The notes under the pieces are model-generated. The model had not been told where the DNA came from and did not search any database. It worked only from the letters and a program-made list of their open reading frames with translations. A DNA stretch of 64,000 nucleotides from Xylophilus sp042867185. GTDB lineage: Bacteria > Pseudomonadota > Gammaproteobacteria > Burkholderiales > Burkholderiaceae_C. Shown in pieces: positions 19,282 to 27,942 of this stretch. The DNA lies in the NCBI GenBank assembly GCA_042867185.1, contig JBHZQV010000001.1:186001-250000 (forward strand), given 5' to 3'. The position numbers were made by a program, and so were the translations under genes. Every line of letters starts with the position of its first letter. Positions within the stretch are counted from its first letter, which is position 1.

Positions 19282-19316
19282 CCCGCACCGCCGCAAGAAC
19301 ACACAGGAAAGCATCC

Positions 19317-19730
19317 ATGGAACCCGACCGTTATTCCGCCGAATCCCTGCCCGCCCGCCAGGCGGCCGCCGACGGCTCGCTCGTCACCGTCGGCTGGATC
19401 AGCTACCTGCTGCACCTGGTGGTAGCGGTGGCCGCCGTACTGCCCGGCGCCCAGGTGTCGATCGCGATCCTGATCGTGGCGCTGCTGATCGATCTGGTGA
19501 AGCGCGGGGATGCCGAAGGCACCTGGCAGGCCTCGCATTTCCGCTGGCGCATCCGCTCGGTCATCTGGGCCGCGGTGCTGTACCTGGTGACCTCGCCCCT
19601 CTGGCTGTTCTTCCTGATCCCCGGCTGGATCGCCTGGATCGTCATCTCGATCTGGTTCCTCTACCGCATCGTGCTGGGCATGGTGCGGATGAACCGCCAC
19701 CAAGCCATGGAGACTTCCAGTGTCGTCTGA
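19317..19730 (+). CDS. Small membrane protein (DUF4870-like)
   Basis: 137 aa. About three or four membrane segments: near residues 25-40 (SYLLHLVVAVAAVLPG), 47-60, 78-95 and 98-120. Loop residues include a conserved-looking HFRWRIRS. This matches the DUF4870/YIP-like small membrane proteins often found between hisE and hinT in Burkholderiales. No enzymatic motif is present and its function is unknown. AGGAAA precedes the ATG at 19317 by 6 nt. The end overlaps the hinT start by 11 bp, so it is part of the same transcript. Confidence 0.75.
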   Translation: MEPDRYSAESLPARQAAADGSLVTVGWISYLLHLVVAVAAVLPGAQVSIAILIVALLIDLVKRGDAEGTWQASHFRWRIRSVIWAAVLYLVTSPLWLFFLIPGWIAWIVISIWFLYRIVLGMVRMNRHQAMETSSVV

Positions 19731-20079
19731 TCCCGATTGCATCTTCTGCAAGCTCATCGCCGGCCAGATCCCGTCGCGCAAGGTCTACGAGGACGAGGAC
19801 GTCTACGCCTTCCACGACATCCATCCGCATGCGCCGGTGCATTTCATGATCGTGCCGCGCAAGCACATCCCGTCGCTGGCGCAGGCGCAGCCGGACGACC
19901 AGGCGCTGCTCGGCAAGATCCTGCTGCTGGCGCCGAAGCTGGCCCTGGAGCAGGGCTGCAAGCCGTATCCCGAGGGCGGCTTCCGGGTGGTGGTCAACAC
20001 CGGCGACGAGGGCGGGCAGGAGGTGCACCACCTGCACGTGCATGTACTCGGCGGCCCGCGCCCCTGGGCCAAGGGGTAA
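19720..20079 (+). CDS. hinT: HIT family nucleotide hydrolase (HinT-like)
   Basis: 119 aa. Family features: CIFCKLIAGQIPS at the N-terminus, NTGDEGGQEV, and the histidine triad HLHVHVLGG near residues 103-111. Such enzymes hydrolyse purine nucleoside phosphoramidates, for example AMP-lysine from mischarged lysyl-AMP. The start is GTG at 19720, inside the last codons of the preceding membrane-protein gene (11-bp overlap). It lies between the his genes and tatABC, a conserved location. Confidence 0.94.
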   Translation: MSSDPDCIFCKLIAGQIPSRKVYEDEDVYAFHDIHPHAPVHFMIVPRKHIPSLAQAQPDDQALLGKILLLAPKLALEQGCKPYPEGGFRVVVNTGDEGGQEVHHLHVHVLGGPRPWAKG

Positions 20080-20119
20080 CAACGGTCTTCACCGGTGGTG
20101 GGGGCTTTGCCCGCCCGCC

Positions 20120-20125
20120 TAGAAT
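20120..20125 (+). promoter_or_regulatory. Candidate -10 box (TAGAAT) for tatABC
   Basis: TAGAAT lies 26 nt before the tatA ATG, and AGGAG (20141-20145) is a good ribosome-binding site. The 72-bp spacer after hinT suggests tatABC has its own promoter besides read-through. No clear -35 box. Confidence 0.35.
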
Positions 20126-20151
20126 CAGCTTCCCTACGTTAGGAGTCATCC

Positions 20152-20409
20152 ATGGGTTCGTTTTCCATTTGGCACTGGTTGATCGTGCTGCTCATCGTCG
20201 TCATGGTCTTCGGCACCAAGAAGCTCAAGAACATGGGCTCCGACCTGGGCGGCGCCGTGAAGGGCTTCAAGGATGGCATGAAGGACGGCACCGCGTCGGC
20301 CGACGCCCCGGTGCCCGGCGCTCCGGTGCCACCGGCCTCCTCGCACGTCGCGCACAGCACCGCGCCCGACAAGGCGCCGATCGACGTCGAGTCGAAGACC
20401 CGGTCCTGA
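20152..20409 (+). CDS. tatA: Twin-arginine translocase subunit TatA
   Basis: 85 aa. One N-terminal membrane helix (IWHWLIVLLIVVMVFG, 6-21) is followed by FGTKKLKNMGSDLGGAVKGFKDGM, the amphipathic helix with the invariant Phe-Gly. The tail is polar, Pro/Ala-rich. TatA oligomerises to form the passage for folded Tat substrates. A likely client encoded in this window is the Rieske protein (petA). The gene is 23 bp ahead of tatB. Confidence 0.96.
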   Translation: MGSFSIWHWLIVLLIVVMVFGTKKLKNMGSDLGGAVKGFKDGMKDGTASADAPVPGAPVPPASSHVAHSTAPDKAPIDVESKTRS

Positions 20410-20432
20410 TCGCCCCGACGGCGCACTGATCC

Positions 20433-20912
20433 GTGATCGACATCGGTCTTTCCAAGATGGCGCTGATCGGCGCCGTCGCGCTGATCGTCATCGGCCCCGA
20501 GAAGCTGCCCCGCGTGGCGCGCACCGTGGGCATGCTGCTCGGCAAGGCGCAGCGCTACGTGTCCGACGTCAAGGCCGAGGTCAACCGGTCGATGGAGCTC
20601 GACGAGCTCCGCAAGATGAAGGACACGGTCGAGAGCGCGGCACGCGACGTGCACGACTCGGCCCGCACCCACGCCAGCGACTTCGAAAAGAGCTGGTCGG
20701 ACACGCCCGCGGCCACCGACGACTACGGCAGCGGCAACAGCATCGCCCAGTCCGACGTAGCGCCGGCCTACCCACAGTACCGGCATCCGAAGAAAAACTG
20801 GCGCCTGAAGCAGGGCGCCACCCCGCAGTGGTACAAGGCCCGCAACGGCGTCCGCAGCAAAGCCTTGTCGGGAGCCGCCCGGGTGGCGCGCTACCGGCCC
20901 AAAGTCCACTGA
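20433..20912 (+). CDS. tatB: Twin-arginine translocase subunit TatB
   Basis: 159 aa. The N-terminal segment IDIGLSKMALIGAVALIVIG ends in the conserved GPEKLPRVARTVG of TatB, followed by a long charged helix and a polar tail. It forms the substrate-receptor complex with TatC that binds twin-arginine signal peptides. The start is GTG at 20433, 23 bp after tatA. The C-terminal ~60 residues (rich in Asp, Pro, Lys) are variable in the family. Confidence 0.96.
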   Translation: MIDIGLSKMALIGAVALIVIGPEKLPRVARTVGMLLGKAQRYVSDVKAEVNRSMELDELRKMKDTVESAARDVHDSARTHASDFEKSWSDTPAATDDYGSGNSIAQSDVAPAYPQYRHPKKNWRLKQGATPQWYKARNGVRSKALSGAARVARYRPKVH

Positions 20913-20966
20913 CCCTTTTTCTTCTTCGCGGCGCGGGCCGGGTGTCCGTCGCTGCACGACTGCCCC

Positions 20967-21758
20967 ATGTCCGATTCATCACGCGACGACGAACTCGCCG
21001 GCACCGAACAGCCCTTCGTGGCGCATCTCATGGAGTTGCGCGACCGGCTGGTCAAGGCGCTGATCGCGGTCGGCATCGCCGCGGCGGTGCTGTTCTTCTA
21101 CCCCGGCCCGGGCCCGCTGTACGACCTGCTGGCCGCGCCGCTGGTGCAGCACCTGCCCAAGGGCGCGACGCTGATCGCCACCTCGGTGATCTCGCCGTTC
21201 ATGGTGCCGATCAAGATCCTGTTCATGGCGGCCTTCCTGGCGGCCCTGCCGGTGGTGCTCTACCAGGTATGGGCGTTCGTGGCGCCGGGCCTGTACTCGC
21301 ACGAGAAGAAGCTGGTGCTGCCGCTGGTGATGTCGTCGACCTTCCTGTTCTTCGTGGGCGTGGCGTTCTGCTACTTCTTCGTGTTCGGCCAGGTGTTCGC
21401 CTTCATCCAGAGCTTCGCGCCCAAGAGCATCACGCCGGCGCCCGACATCGAGGAATACCTCAGCTTCGTGCTGACCATGTTCCTGGCCTTCGGCATCGCG
21501 TTCGAGGTGCCGATCGTGGTGGTGGTGCTGGCGCGGCTCGGCATCGTCAGCGTCGAGAAGCTGAAGTCCTTCCGCGGTTATTTCGTGGTCGGCGCGTTCA
21601 TCGTGGCCGCGGTGGTGACGCCGCCCGACGTGGTGTCGCAGCTCTCGCTGGCGATCCCGATGTGCATCCTGTACGAGGCCGGCATCTGGGCCGCGCACGT
21701 CTTCATCAAGCACACCAGGGCGCCGGAAGACGAGGCCGAGACGAGCGCCAGCTCCTGA
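20967..21758 (+). CDS. tatC: Twin-arginine translocase subunit TatC
   Basis: 263 aa with six membrane helices. The conserved N-terminal HLMELRDRL and the periplasmic loop FAFIQSFAPKS are present, and the middle segment LSFVLTMFLAFGIAFEVPIV is typical. TatC is the core receptor for twin-arginine signals. The gene follows tatB by 54 bp. In relatives the next gene is often the trypsin-like protease found here at 26698-27840; a Liv-type transporter operon lies between them. Confidence 0.97.
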   Translation: MSDSSRDDELAGTEQPFVAHLMELRDRLVKALIAVGIAAAVLFFYPGPGPLYDLLAAPLVQHLPKGATLIATSVISPFMVPIKILFMAAFLAALPVVLYQVWAFVAPGLYSHEKKLVLPLVMSSTFLFFVGVAFCYFFVFGQVFAFIQSFAPKSITPAPDIEEYLSFVLTMFLAFGIAFEVPIVVVVLARLGIVSVEKLKSFRGYFVVGAFIVAAVVTPPDVVSQLSLAIPMCILYEAGIWAAHVFIKHTRAPEDEAETSASS

Positions 21759-21809
21759 GCGGCGGTTGTCGGATGCTCCGGAGCATTTCGGGCAGCGAAA
21801 AGGCCCGAA

Positions 21810-21850
21810 GCCGGCGCGGGAAGCCGGCTTCTAGCTATAGAAAATATAGC
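21810..21850 (-). repeat. Intergenic structured repeat, copy 2 (complete, 41 nt)
   Basis: Read on the minus strand: a 17-nt palindrome GCTATATTTTCTATAGC, then TAGAA, then GCCGGC, seven bases, GCCGGC. It can form an AT stem-loop followed by a GC stem-loop. It lies between the convergent tatC and livF genes, 74 bp beyond the livF stop and in the same orientation relative to livF as the other copies are to their genes. Confidence 0.8.
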
Positions 21851-21924
21851 GTTCCTGCATGGGGACGCCCGTCGTGCCCCGAGGCGCCTGGCCCGGTCGA
21901 TCTGGCATGCACCCACCCATCGGG

Positions 21925-22644
21925 TCAACTGCCCAGATACGCTTCCTGCACCTTCGGATTGCCGAGCAGCGCCGCGCCGGTGTCGGCCAGCACGATCCTG
22001 CCGGTCTCGATCACATAGCCCCGGTCGGCGATCTTCAGCGCCTGGCGCACGTTCTGCTCGACCAGGAAGATGGTCAGGCCGGCCTGGTTGATGGTGCGCA
22101 GGGTGCGGAAGATGTCCTGCACGATGATCGGCGCCAGGCCCATCGAGGGCTCGTCCAGCAGCAGCACCCGGGGCCGGGCCATCAGCGCGCGGCCGATTGC
22201 CAGCATCTGCTGCTCGCCGCCCGACAGGTTGCCGGCCAGGCCGCCTTCGCGCTCGGCCAGCCGCGGGAACAGGCCGTAGACATAGTCCAGGTCCTGCGCG
22301 CGCTGGGCGCGGTCGCGCCGGGTGTAGGCGCCCAGTTCCAGGTTCTCGCGCACGGTGAGCGTCGTGAGCGTGGCGCGGCCCTCGGCCACCTGCACCACGC
22401 CGCCCTGCACGATGCGGTGCGGCGCCAGCGCGGTGAGGTCGCGGCCGTCGAAGCTGACCCGGCCGGCGGCCTTCTTCACCAGTCCCGAGAGGGCCAGCAG
22501 CGTGGTCGACTTGCCCGCGCCGTTGGCGCCGACCAGGGTGGTGATCTGGCCTTCGTGCAGCTCGAAATCAATGCCCTTGACCGCCTCGATATGGCCGAAG
22601 TTGACCTTCAGCCCTTCGACCTTCAGCAATGGGTTGGCGCTCAT
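21925..22644 (-). CDS. livF: Branched-chain amino acid-type ABC transporter ATPase LivF
   Basis: 239 aa. Walker A GANGAGKST (about 39-47), signature LSGGEQQM, Walker B LLLDEPSMGLAP and the switch His-region Q-motif are intact; MGLAP and EQNV(R) are typical of LivF. With LivG it powers import of branched-chain or related amino acids. Its ATG overlaps the livG stop by 4 bp (22641-22644). It is the last gene of the livHMGF group. Confidence 0.94.
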   Translation of the reverse strand: MSANPLLKVEGLKVNFGHIEAVKGIDFELHEGQITTLVGANGAGKSTTLLALSGLVKKAAGRVSFDGRDLTALAPHRIVQGGVVQVAEGRATLTTLTVRENLELGAYTRRDRAQRAQDLDYVYGLFPRLAEREGGLAGNLSGGEQQMLAIGRALMARPRVLLLDEPSMGLAPIIVQDIFRTLRTINQAGLTIFLVEQNVRQALKIADRGYVIETGRIVLADTGAALLGNPKVQEAYLGS

Positions 22645-23516
22645 GCCGGCGCTCCCGGTTGCGGCACCGAGGTGGGCGCCGTGCCGGCCGCCACCGCCGA
22701 CGGCATGCCGTCGGTGACGATGCCGTGCGGGCCGTCGCCGGCCTCGGGCTCGTCGTCCTCGCGGCCCAGGTAGGCCTCGATCACCTGCGGATCGTTGCGG
22801 ATCGCGTCGGGCCCGCCCTGGGCGATGATGCGGCCGAAGTTCAGCACGGCGATCTCCTGGCACAGGCCCATGACGAATCGCATGTCGTGCTCGATCATGA
22901 AAATGGTGTAGCCGCGGGCGCTGATGTTCTCGATCTCGCGCATCAGCTCGGTCTTCTCGCTGCTGTTCATGCCGGCGACCGGCTCGTCGAGCAGCAGCAG
23001 CTTCGGCTCGGTGGCCAGCGCGCGGGCCAGCTCCAGCTTGCGCTGTTCGCCGTAGGAGAGGTTGTCGGCGGTGTCCTCGGCCTTGTGGTCGAGCTTCATC
23101 CACGACAGCAGTTCGCGGGCCCGTTCCCGGGCGCGCTTTTCTTCTGCGCGGAAGAGGCCCGAGCTGGCGAGCAGCCCGCCCGCGCCGTAGCGCAGGTGGG
23201 CGTGCATGCCCACCATCACGTTCTGCAGCAGGCTCATTTCCTTGAACAGCCGGATGTTCTGGAAGGTGCGGCCCAGGCCCAGGCGGGTGATCTGGTGCGG
23301 CTTGCGGCCGACCAGGTCTTGGCCGTCGAAGCGGATGCTGCCGCTGGTGGGCGGCAGCAGGCCGGTGATCAGGTTGAAGACGGTGGTCTTGCCGGCGCCG
23401 TTGGGCCCGATCAGGCCGAAGATGCCGCCTTGCGGGATGGTGAGGTTCACGTCCTGCAGCACCTTCAGGCCGCCGAAGTGGCGGGAGACCGCGTCGAGTT
23501 GCAGTACGGCGCTCAT
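22641..23516 (-). CDS. livG: Branched-chain amino acid-type ABC transporter ATPase LivG
   Basis: 291 aa. Walker A GPNGAGKTT (about 38-46), the LivG-type motif TFQNIRLFKEM, signature LSYGEQRK and Walker B LLLDEPVAGMN. The C-terminus has about 35 residues beyond the usual end (EDDEPEAGDGPHGIVT...), a low-complexity Ala/Pro/Gly tail. The start (23516) overlaps livM by 4 bp and the stop overlaps livF by 4 bp, indicating translational coupling. Confidence 0.94.
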   Translation of the reverse strand: MSAVLQLDAVSRHFGGLKVLQDVNLTIPQGGIFGLIGPNGAGKTTVFNLITGLLPPTSGSIRFDGQDLVGRKPHQITRLGLGRTFQNIRLFKEMSLLQNVMVGMHAHLRYGAGGLLASSGLFRAEEKRARERARELLSWMKLDHKAEDTADNLSYGEQRKLELARALATEPKLLLLDEPVAGMNSSEKTELMREIENISARGYTIFMIEHDMRFVMGLCQEIAVLNFGRIIAQGGPDAIRNDPQVIEAYLGREDDEPEAGDGPHGIVTDGMPSAVAAGTAPTSVPQPGAPA

Positions 23517-24379
23517 AGGGCGGCCCCTTCCTTGCGTCCGAACCATCCGCGGAACCGCGCGGGGTCCCAGATGCCCTTGGGCAGGAACAGCACGATCAGC
23601 ACCAGGATCACGCCGTTGACCACCAGCCGGAAGTCCTTGAAGCCGCGCAGCATTTCCGGCAGCACCGCCAGGATCACCCCGCCCAGCACCGGGCCGAACA
23701 GGCTGTTGATGCCGCCCAGCACCGCCATCGTCAGGATGTCGACGCCGCGGTCGAAGCCGTACTCGTTGGGGCCGATGAAGAAGGTCAGGTGCGCGTTGAG
23801 CGTGCCCGCCAGGCCGGCGATGGCCGCGCCCAGCACGAAGGCCAGCATCTTGTGGGCGCCCACGTCGATGCCCATCAGGCCGGCGGCGGTCTCGTCTTCC
23901 TTGATCGCCTCGAAGGCGCGGCCGACGCGCGAATGCCGCAGGCGCCACAGCAGCGCCACCACCGCCAGCAGCGCCACCGCCACATGCCACCACTGGGTGG
24001 ACTGCGGAATGCCGTTCAGGCCCAGCGCGCCGCCGGTGTAGCCCTCGGCGTTCAGGATCACGATGCGCACCACTTCGCCGAAGGCGAGCGTCGCCATCGC
24101 CAGGTACACGCCCGACAGCCGCAGGGTGGGCTTGCCCATGACGAAGGCCATCAGCGCGGGCGCGGCCATACCCGCCGCCAGCGCCACCGGGTAGGGCAGG
24201 CCCAGGTTCATCGTGACCAGCGCCGACACGTAGGCGCCGATGCCCATGAAGGCGGCGTTGGCCATCGTCAGCATGCCGCACGACAGGGTGAGGTAGATCG
24301 ACAGCGCCAGCAGCGAGTTGGTGCCCAGCGTGAGCACCAGGTTGCTGTAGACCGACCAGAAATTCTCGAACCAGTCCAT
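23513..24379 (-). CDS. livM: Branched-chain amino acid-type ABC transporter permease LivM
   Basis: 288 aa with about eight membrane segments. The cytoplasmic loop RVGRAFEAIKEDETAAGLMGI is the permease signature that contacts the ATPases. The ATG at 24379 lies 2 bp after the livH stop. It forms the channel with LivH. The C-terminal WDPARFRGWFGRKEGAAL is cytoplasmic and basic. Substrate is branched-chain or other neutral amino acids or amides; the family does not settle it. Confidence 0.93.
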   Translation of the reverse strand: MDWFENFWSVYSNLVLTLGTNSLLALSIYLTLSCGMLTMANAAFMGIGAYVSALVTMNLGLPYPVALAAGMAAPALMAFVMGKPTLRLSGVYLAMATLAFGEVVRIVILNAEGYTGGALGLNGIPQSTQWWHVAVALLAVVALLWRLRHSRVGRAFEAIKEDETAAGLMGIDVGAHKMLAFVLGAAIAGLAGTLNAHLTFFIGPNEYGFDRGVDILTMAVLGGINSLFGPVLGGVILAVLPEMLRGFKDFRLVVNGVILVLIVLFLPKGIWDPARFRGWFGRKEGAAL

Positions 24380-24381
24380 GG

Positions 24382-25263
24382 CTACACCTTCCGCTCTTGC
24401 AGGGTGCCGAACAGGCCCTTGGGGCGCACCAGCAGCACCAGGAACAGCAGGCCGAAGGCCACCGCGTCGCGCATGTTGGAGCCGATGTAGGCCACCGACA
24501 GCACCTCGGCGAAGCCCAGGAACAGGCCGCCCAGCATCGCGCCGCGGATGTCGCCCATGCCGCCCAGGATGATCACCGCGATGCCCTTGTGCAGGATCGG
24601 CTGGCCCATCAGCGGGAACACCGCGTTGGAGTACAGCCCGATCAGCACGCCGGCCACGCCGCCCAGGCCGGCGGCCGCGAACGAGGTCATGAAGAACAGG
24701 CCCTCGACGTTGATGCCCAGCAGGTAGGCCGCCTTGGGCGATTCGGCGATCGCGCGCAGGGCGCGGCCCAGCTGCGTCTTCTTGAGCGCGACCAGCAGCA
24801 CCGCCATCAGCGCGAACGACAGCAGGATGATGCCCAGCTCGACCGAGGTGAGGTGCAGGCCGGCGACGTTGATCGCGTCGTCGGATACGGCGCCCGGCGG
24901 GAAGCGCAGGTTCTGCGCGCCGAAGATGCCCTGGATGCCGTTGTTGAGGATGATGGCCACGCCGATGGTCGCGATCATCGGGATCAGGTGGGGTGCATTG
25001 CGGGCGCGCAGCGGCCGCAGCACCAGCAGGTCGATCAGCAGCCCCAGCACGCCGCAGAACAGGAACGCGAAGAGCAGCCCCGCCCACAGCGGCAGGGCGA
25101 GCCGCGCCATGGCCTCGACCGCCGCATAGGCGCCGACCATGAAGACGGCGCCGTGCGAGAGGTTGATGACGCCGAGCACGCCGAAGATGAGGGTGAAGCC
25201 GAGCGCGAAGAGTGCGTAGACGCACCCGAGCGACAGGGCATTGAAGAGTTGCTGTTCCAGCAC
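24382..25263 (-). CDS. livH: Branched-chain amino acid-type ABC transporter permease LivH
   Basis: 293 aa with about eight membrane segments. The N-terminus LFNALSLGCVYALFALGFTLIFGVLGVINLSHG, and the loop LGRALRAIAESPKAAYLLGI, are characteristic of LivH. It lies 100 bp after the binding-protein gene; the spacer carries a strong terminator-like hairpin, which would lower expression of livHMGF relative to livJ. Confidence 0.93.
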   Translation of the reverse strand: MLEQQLFNALSLGCVYALFALGFTLIFGVLGVINLSHGAVFMVGAYAAVEAMARLALPLWAGLLFAFLFCGVLGLLIDLLVLRPLRARNAPHLIPMIATIGVAIILNNGIQGIFGAQNLRFPPGAVSDDAINVAGLHLTSVELGIILLSFALMAVLLVALKKTQLGRALRAIAESPKAAYLLGINVEGLFFMTSFAAAGLGGVAGVLIGLYSNAVFPLMGQPILHKGIAVIILGGMGDIRGAMLGGLFLGFAEVLSVAYIGSNMRDAVAFGLLFLVLLVRPKGLFGTLQERKV

Positions 25264-25298
25264 GGTCGTGTCCAGACAGTGCGCATATCGCGCGTTGC

Positions 25299-25334
25299 AA
25301 AAAACAAAAAGACGGCGCGGGGTGCCGCGCCGTC
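25299..25334 (-). terminator. Rho-independent terminator-like hairpin between livJ and livH
   Basis: On the minus strand, GACGGCGCGG, a 4-nt loop, then CCGCGCCGTC form a perfect 10-bp GC stem (25311-25334), followed by TTTTTGTTTTTT (25299-25310). It begins 29 bp after the livJ stop and 36 bp before livH. Partial termination here would keep the binding protein in excess over the membrane parts, a known design for such operons. Confidence 0.8.
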
Positions 25335-25363
25335 CGAGAGGAGGGCCCGCGGGCCCGGCCTGC

Positions 25364-26521
25364 TTACTTCTCGATCACGAACTGGTTGCCCTTGGTCACG
25401 CTGACGATCGGGGTCTGTTGCGCGTCGTAGCCGGCGGGCTTGCCGGCCTTGTCGTTGGCGCGGCGGAACTCGAAGGCGCCGGTGGCACCGGTCCACTTGA
25501 CCTTGGGCAGCGCGTCGCGCACCGCGGTGCGGTCGGCCGGAAGCTGGCCGGTGATCTTGACCGACTTGATCGCCTGCGCGGCGATGTAGAGCGCGTCGTA
25601 GGCTTGCGCTGCGAACTGGTCGGGCGCGGCGCTGTACTTGGCGGTGTAGGCCTTGATGAACTTGGCGTTCTCCGGCGTGTCGTTGCTGGCCGACCACGGG
25701 CTGCCCACGTACAGGCCGTCGGACTTGTCCTTGGCCAGATCGAAGATCTTGGTCGAGTTCATGCCGTTGCCGCCGATCACCGGCACGTTCAGGCCGATCT
25801 GGCGGGCCTGCACCATGATCGGCGCGCCTTCGGCGAGCAGGGCCGACAGCACGATCGCATCCGGGTTGCTGGCCTTGATCTTGGTGAGCTGGGCCTTGAA
25901 GTCGACGTCGCCCTTGGCGAAGGTCTCGGTGGTGGTCACCGGGATCTTCAGGTCTTCCAGCGCCTTCTTGAAGTTGTCGTAGCCGCTCTTGGTGAAAACG
26001 TCGTCGTTGCCGTAGAACACCGCGACCTTCTTCACGCCGGCCTTGGCGACCGCGGTCTTGATGGTGGCGGGCAGCACGTCGGCCTCGGTCACCGAGTTGC
26101 GGAACACGTAGTCGCCGATGGAGGTGATGCCGTCGGCGGTGTTGGAGGTGCCGAAGGCCACCGTCTTGGCGGCCTGGGCCACCGGGTCGGCCGCCTGGGC
26201 CGAGTTGGAGAGCGTCGGGCCGAAGACCATCAGCACCTTGTCCTGGAAGATCAGTTTCTTGAAGACGTTGATCGCTTCTTCCTTCTTGCCCTGCTCGTCT
26301 TCCACCACCAGCACGATCTTGTCGCCGTTGATGCCGCCGGCGGCATTGAGCTCGTCGGCCGCCAGCTGGAAGCCGTTGCGGATCGCCGAGCCGTACTGGG
26401 CGGCACCGCCCGACAGGGCTTCCGCGACGCCGATCTTGAGGTCGGCCGCCTGGGCGGCGGTGGCGAGGCCCGCCACGGCCAGCAGGGCGATCAGCGGACG
26501 CTTGGATGGAACGTAGCGCAT
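25364..26521 (-). CDS. livJ: Periplasmic branched-chain amino acid-type binding protein (LivJ/LivK family)
   Basis: 385 aa with a signal peptide ending at about residue 24 (AAQA|AD). The two-lobed Leu/Ile/Val-binding fold is indicated by KIGVAEALSG near the mature start, ELNAAGGINGDKI, and the later FKAYTAKY/AYDALYI region. The ATG at 26521 gives the right signal peptide and has AGGA 8 nt upstream. It heads the liv group; a terminator directly downstream suggests high expression. The exact ligand cannot be read from the sequence. Confidence 0.93.
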   Translation of the reverse strand: MRYVPSKRPLIALLAVAGLATAAQAADLKIGVAEALSGGAAQYGSAIRNGFQLAADELNAAGGINGDKIVLVVEDEQGKKEEAINVFKKLIFQDKVLMVFGPTLSNSAQAADPVAQAAKTVAFGTSNTADGITSIGDYVFRNSVTEADVLPATIKTAVAKAGVKKVAVFYGNDDVFTKSGYDNFKKALEDLKIPVTTTETFAKGDVDFKAQLTKIKASNPDAIVLSALLAEGAPIMVQARQIGLNVPVIGGNGMNSTKIFDLAKDKSDGLYVGSPWSASNDTPENAKFIKAYTAKYSAAPDQFAAQAYDALYIAAQAIKSVKITGQLPADRTAVRDALPKVKWTGATGAFEFRRANDKAGKPAGYDAQQTPIVSVTKGNQFVIEK

Positions 26522-26697
26522 GGGAAATCCTTGGGAAATCGTTATGTAATGGCGGCGGATTCTACCCGGCACCCCTGGGGCTTATCAGAGGGAAAGCCCC
26601 TGCTGCGCAGCGCTTCGCGGGCGGGCGGCGCAGGCCCCGCGCGGCGGTGCGCCGGGGCCGCCGCGCCGTGGCGCGCCTGCGCCGTTTCGGCCGTGCC

Positions 26698-27840
26698 TCA
26701 GTTGCGGGCCGAGGCGCGCGGCCGGGTGCCGGTCGCCACGTCCAGCGTCAGCCGGCCGTCGCCGCGCAGCAGCGTGAACGGCGCGGTGGTGCCGGGCTTG
26801 ATCGACGCCACGGCGGTCATCAGCTCCGACACGTTGCCGACCGCCTTCGGGCCCACCTGCACGATCACGTCGCCGGGCCGGATGCCCGCCTGCGCGGCCG
26901 GGCCGGCCTGCAGCACGCCGGTGATGATCACGCCCTGCGACGCCTTCACGCCGAAGGTCTCAGCCAGCTCGGGCGAGAGCTCGTTGGGCTCGACGCCGAT
27001 CCAGCCGCGCTGCACCTGGCCGTCGGTCACGATGCCTTCGAGCACCTGCTTGGCGGTGGAGACGGGGATCGCGAAGCCGATGCCCATGCTGCCGCCCGAG
27101 CGCGAGTAGATGGCGGTGTTGATGCCCATCAGGTTGCCGTTGACGTCGGTCAGCGCGCCGCCCGAGTTGCCGGGGTTGATCGCCGCATCGGTCTGGATGA
27201 AGTTCTCGAAGGTGTTGATGCCCAGCTGGTTGCGGCCGAGCGCGCTGACGATGCCGCTGGTGACCGTCTGGCCCACCCCGAAGGGGTTGCCGATCGCCAG
27301 CACCTTGTCGCCCACCAGCAGCTGGTCGGAGTTGCCCAGCACGATGACCGGCAGCTTGTCGAGCGTGATCTTCAGCACCGCCAGGTCGGTCTCGGGGTCG
27401 GTGCCGATCACCTTGGCCTGGGTGCGGCGGCTGTCGTTGAGCATCACCTCGATCTCGTCGGCACCCTCGACCACATGGTTGTTGGTGAGGATGTAGCCGT
27501 CGGGGCTCACGATCACGCCGCTGCCCAGGCCCGCCTGCGGCTGGCTGTTGCCCTGGTCGCCGAAGAAGAACTGGAACCACGGATCGTTGCTACGCGGATG
27601 GCGCGGCGCGGCCTTGCTGGTGCTGATGCTGACCACCGCCGGCGAGGCCTTCTTGGCCGCTGCGGCCAGGCTGCCGGGCTCGGGCGGCGCGGCCACGGTG
27701 GCGGGCGCCTCCAGCAGCGACACCATGCCGCCGCGCAAGCTCGGCCGGCCCAGCCAGTCGGGCTTGAGCACCGCGACGACGAAATACGCCGCCAGCAGGA
27801 CGGTGACGGTTTGCGAGAACAGCAGCCAGATGCGCTTCAT
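26698..27840 (-). CDS. DegS/HtrA-type periplasmic serine protease (one PDZ domain)
   Basis: 380 aa: a single N-terminal membrane anchor (about 5-24), a trypsin-like domain with catalytic His (NNHVVEGA), Asp (ETDLAVLKI) and Ser (INPGNSGGAL), and one C-terminal PDZ domain (about 275-365). The single PDZ and the uncleaved anchor fit DegS rather than DegP. DegS-type proteases sense misfolded outer-membrane proteins and cleave the RseA anti-sigma factor. No rseA is nearby. It is divergent from the Nif3-like gene. Confidence 0.93.
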   Translation of the reverse strand: MKRIWLLFSQTVTVLLAAYFVVAVLKPDWLGRPSLRGGMVSLLEAPATVAAPPEPGSLAAAAKKASPAVVSISTSKAAPRHPRSNDPWFQFFFGDQGNSQPQAGLGSGVIVSPDGYILTNNHVVEGADEIEVMLNDSRRTQAKVIGTDPETDLAVLKITLDKLPVIVLGNSDQLLVGDKVLAIGNPFGVGQTVTSGIVSALGRNQLGINTFENFIQTDAAINPGNSGGALTDVNGNLMGINTAIYSRSGGSMGIGFAIPVSTAKQVLEGIVTDGQVQRGWIGVEPNELSPELAETFGVKASQGVIITGVLQAGPAAQAGIRPGDVIVQVGPKAVGNVSELMTAVASIKPGTTAPFTLLRGDGRLTLDVATGTRPRASARN

Positions 27841-27929
27841 GGAGAACCAAACGGGAAACGAGGGGCGCCAGTCGCGCGGTGCCCGATTCTCGCCGAAGCC
27901 GGCCACATGGGCGCCGGCCCTGCATGAAA

Positions 27930-27935
27930 CAGAAT
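27930..27935 (+). promoter_or_regulatory. Candidate -10 box (CAGAAT) next to the nif3-like start
   Basis: CAGAAT ends 7 nt before the ATG at 27943, the same arrangement as at the mutarotase and hisI genes. The upstream AGG is too weak to be a clear Shine-Dalgarno sequence. Prediction only. Confidence 0.3.
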
Positions 27936-27942
27936 AGGCGCC

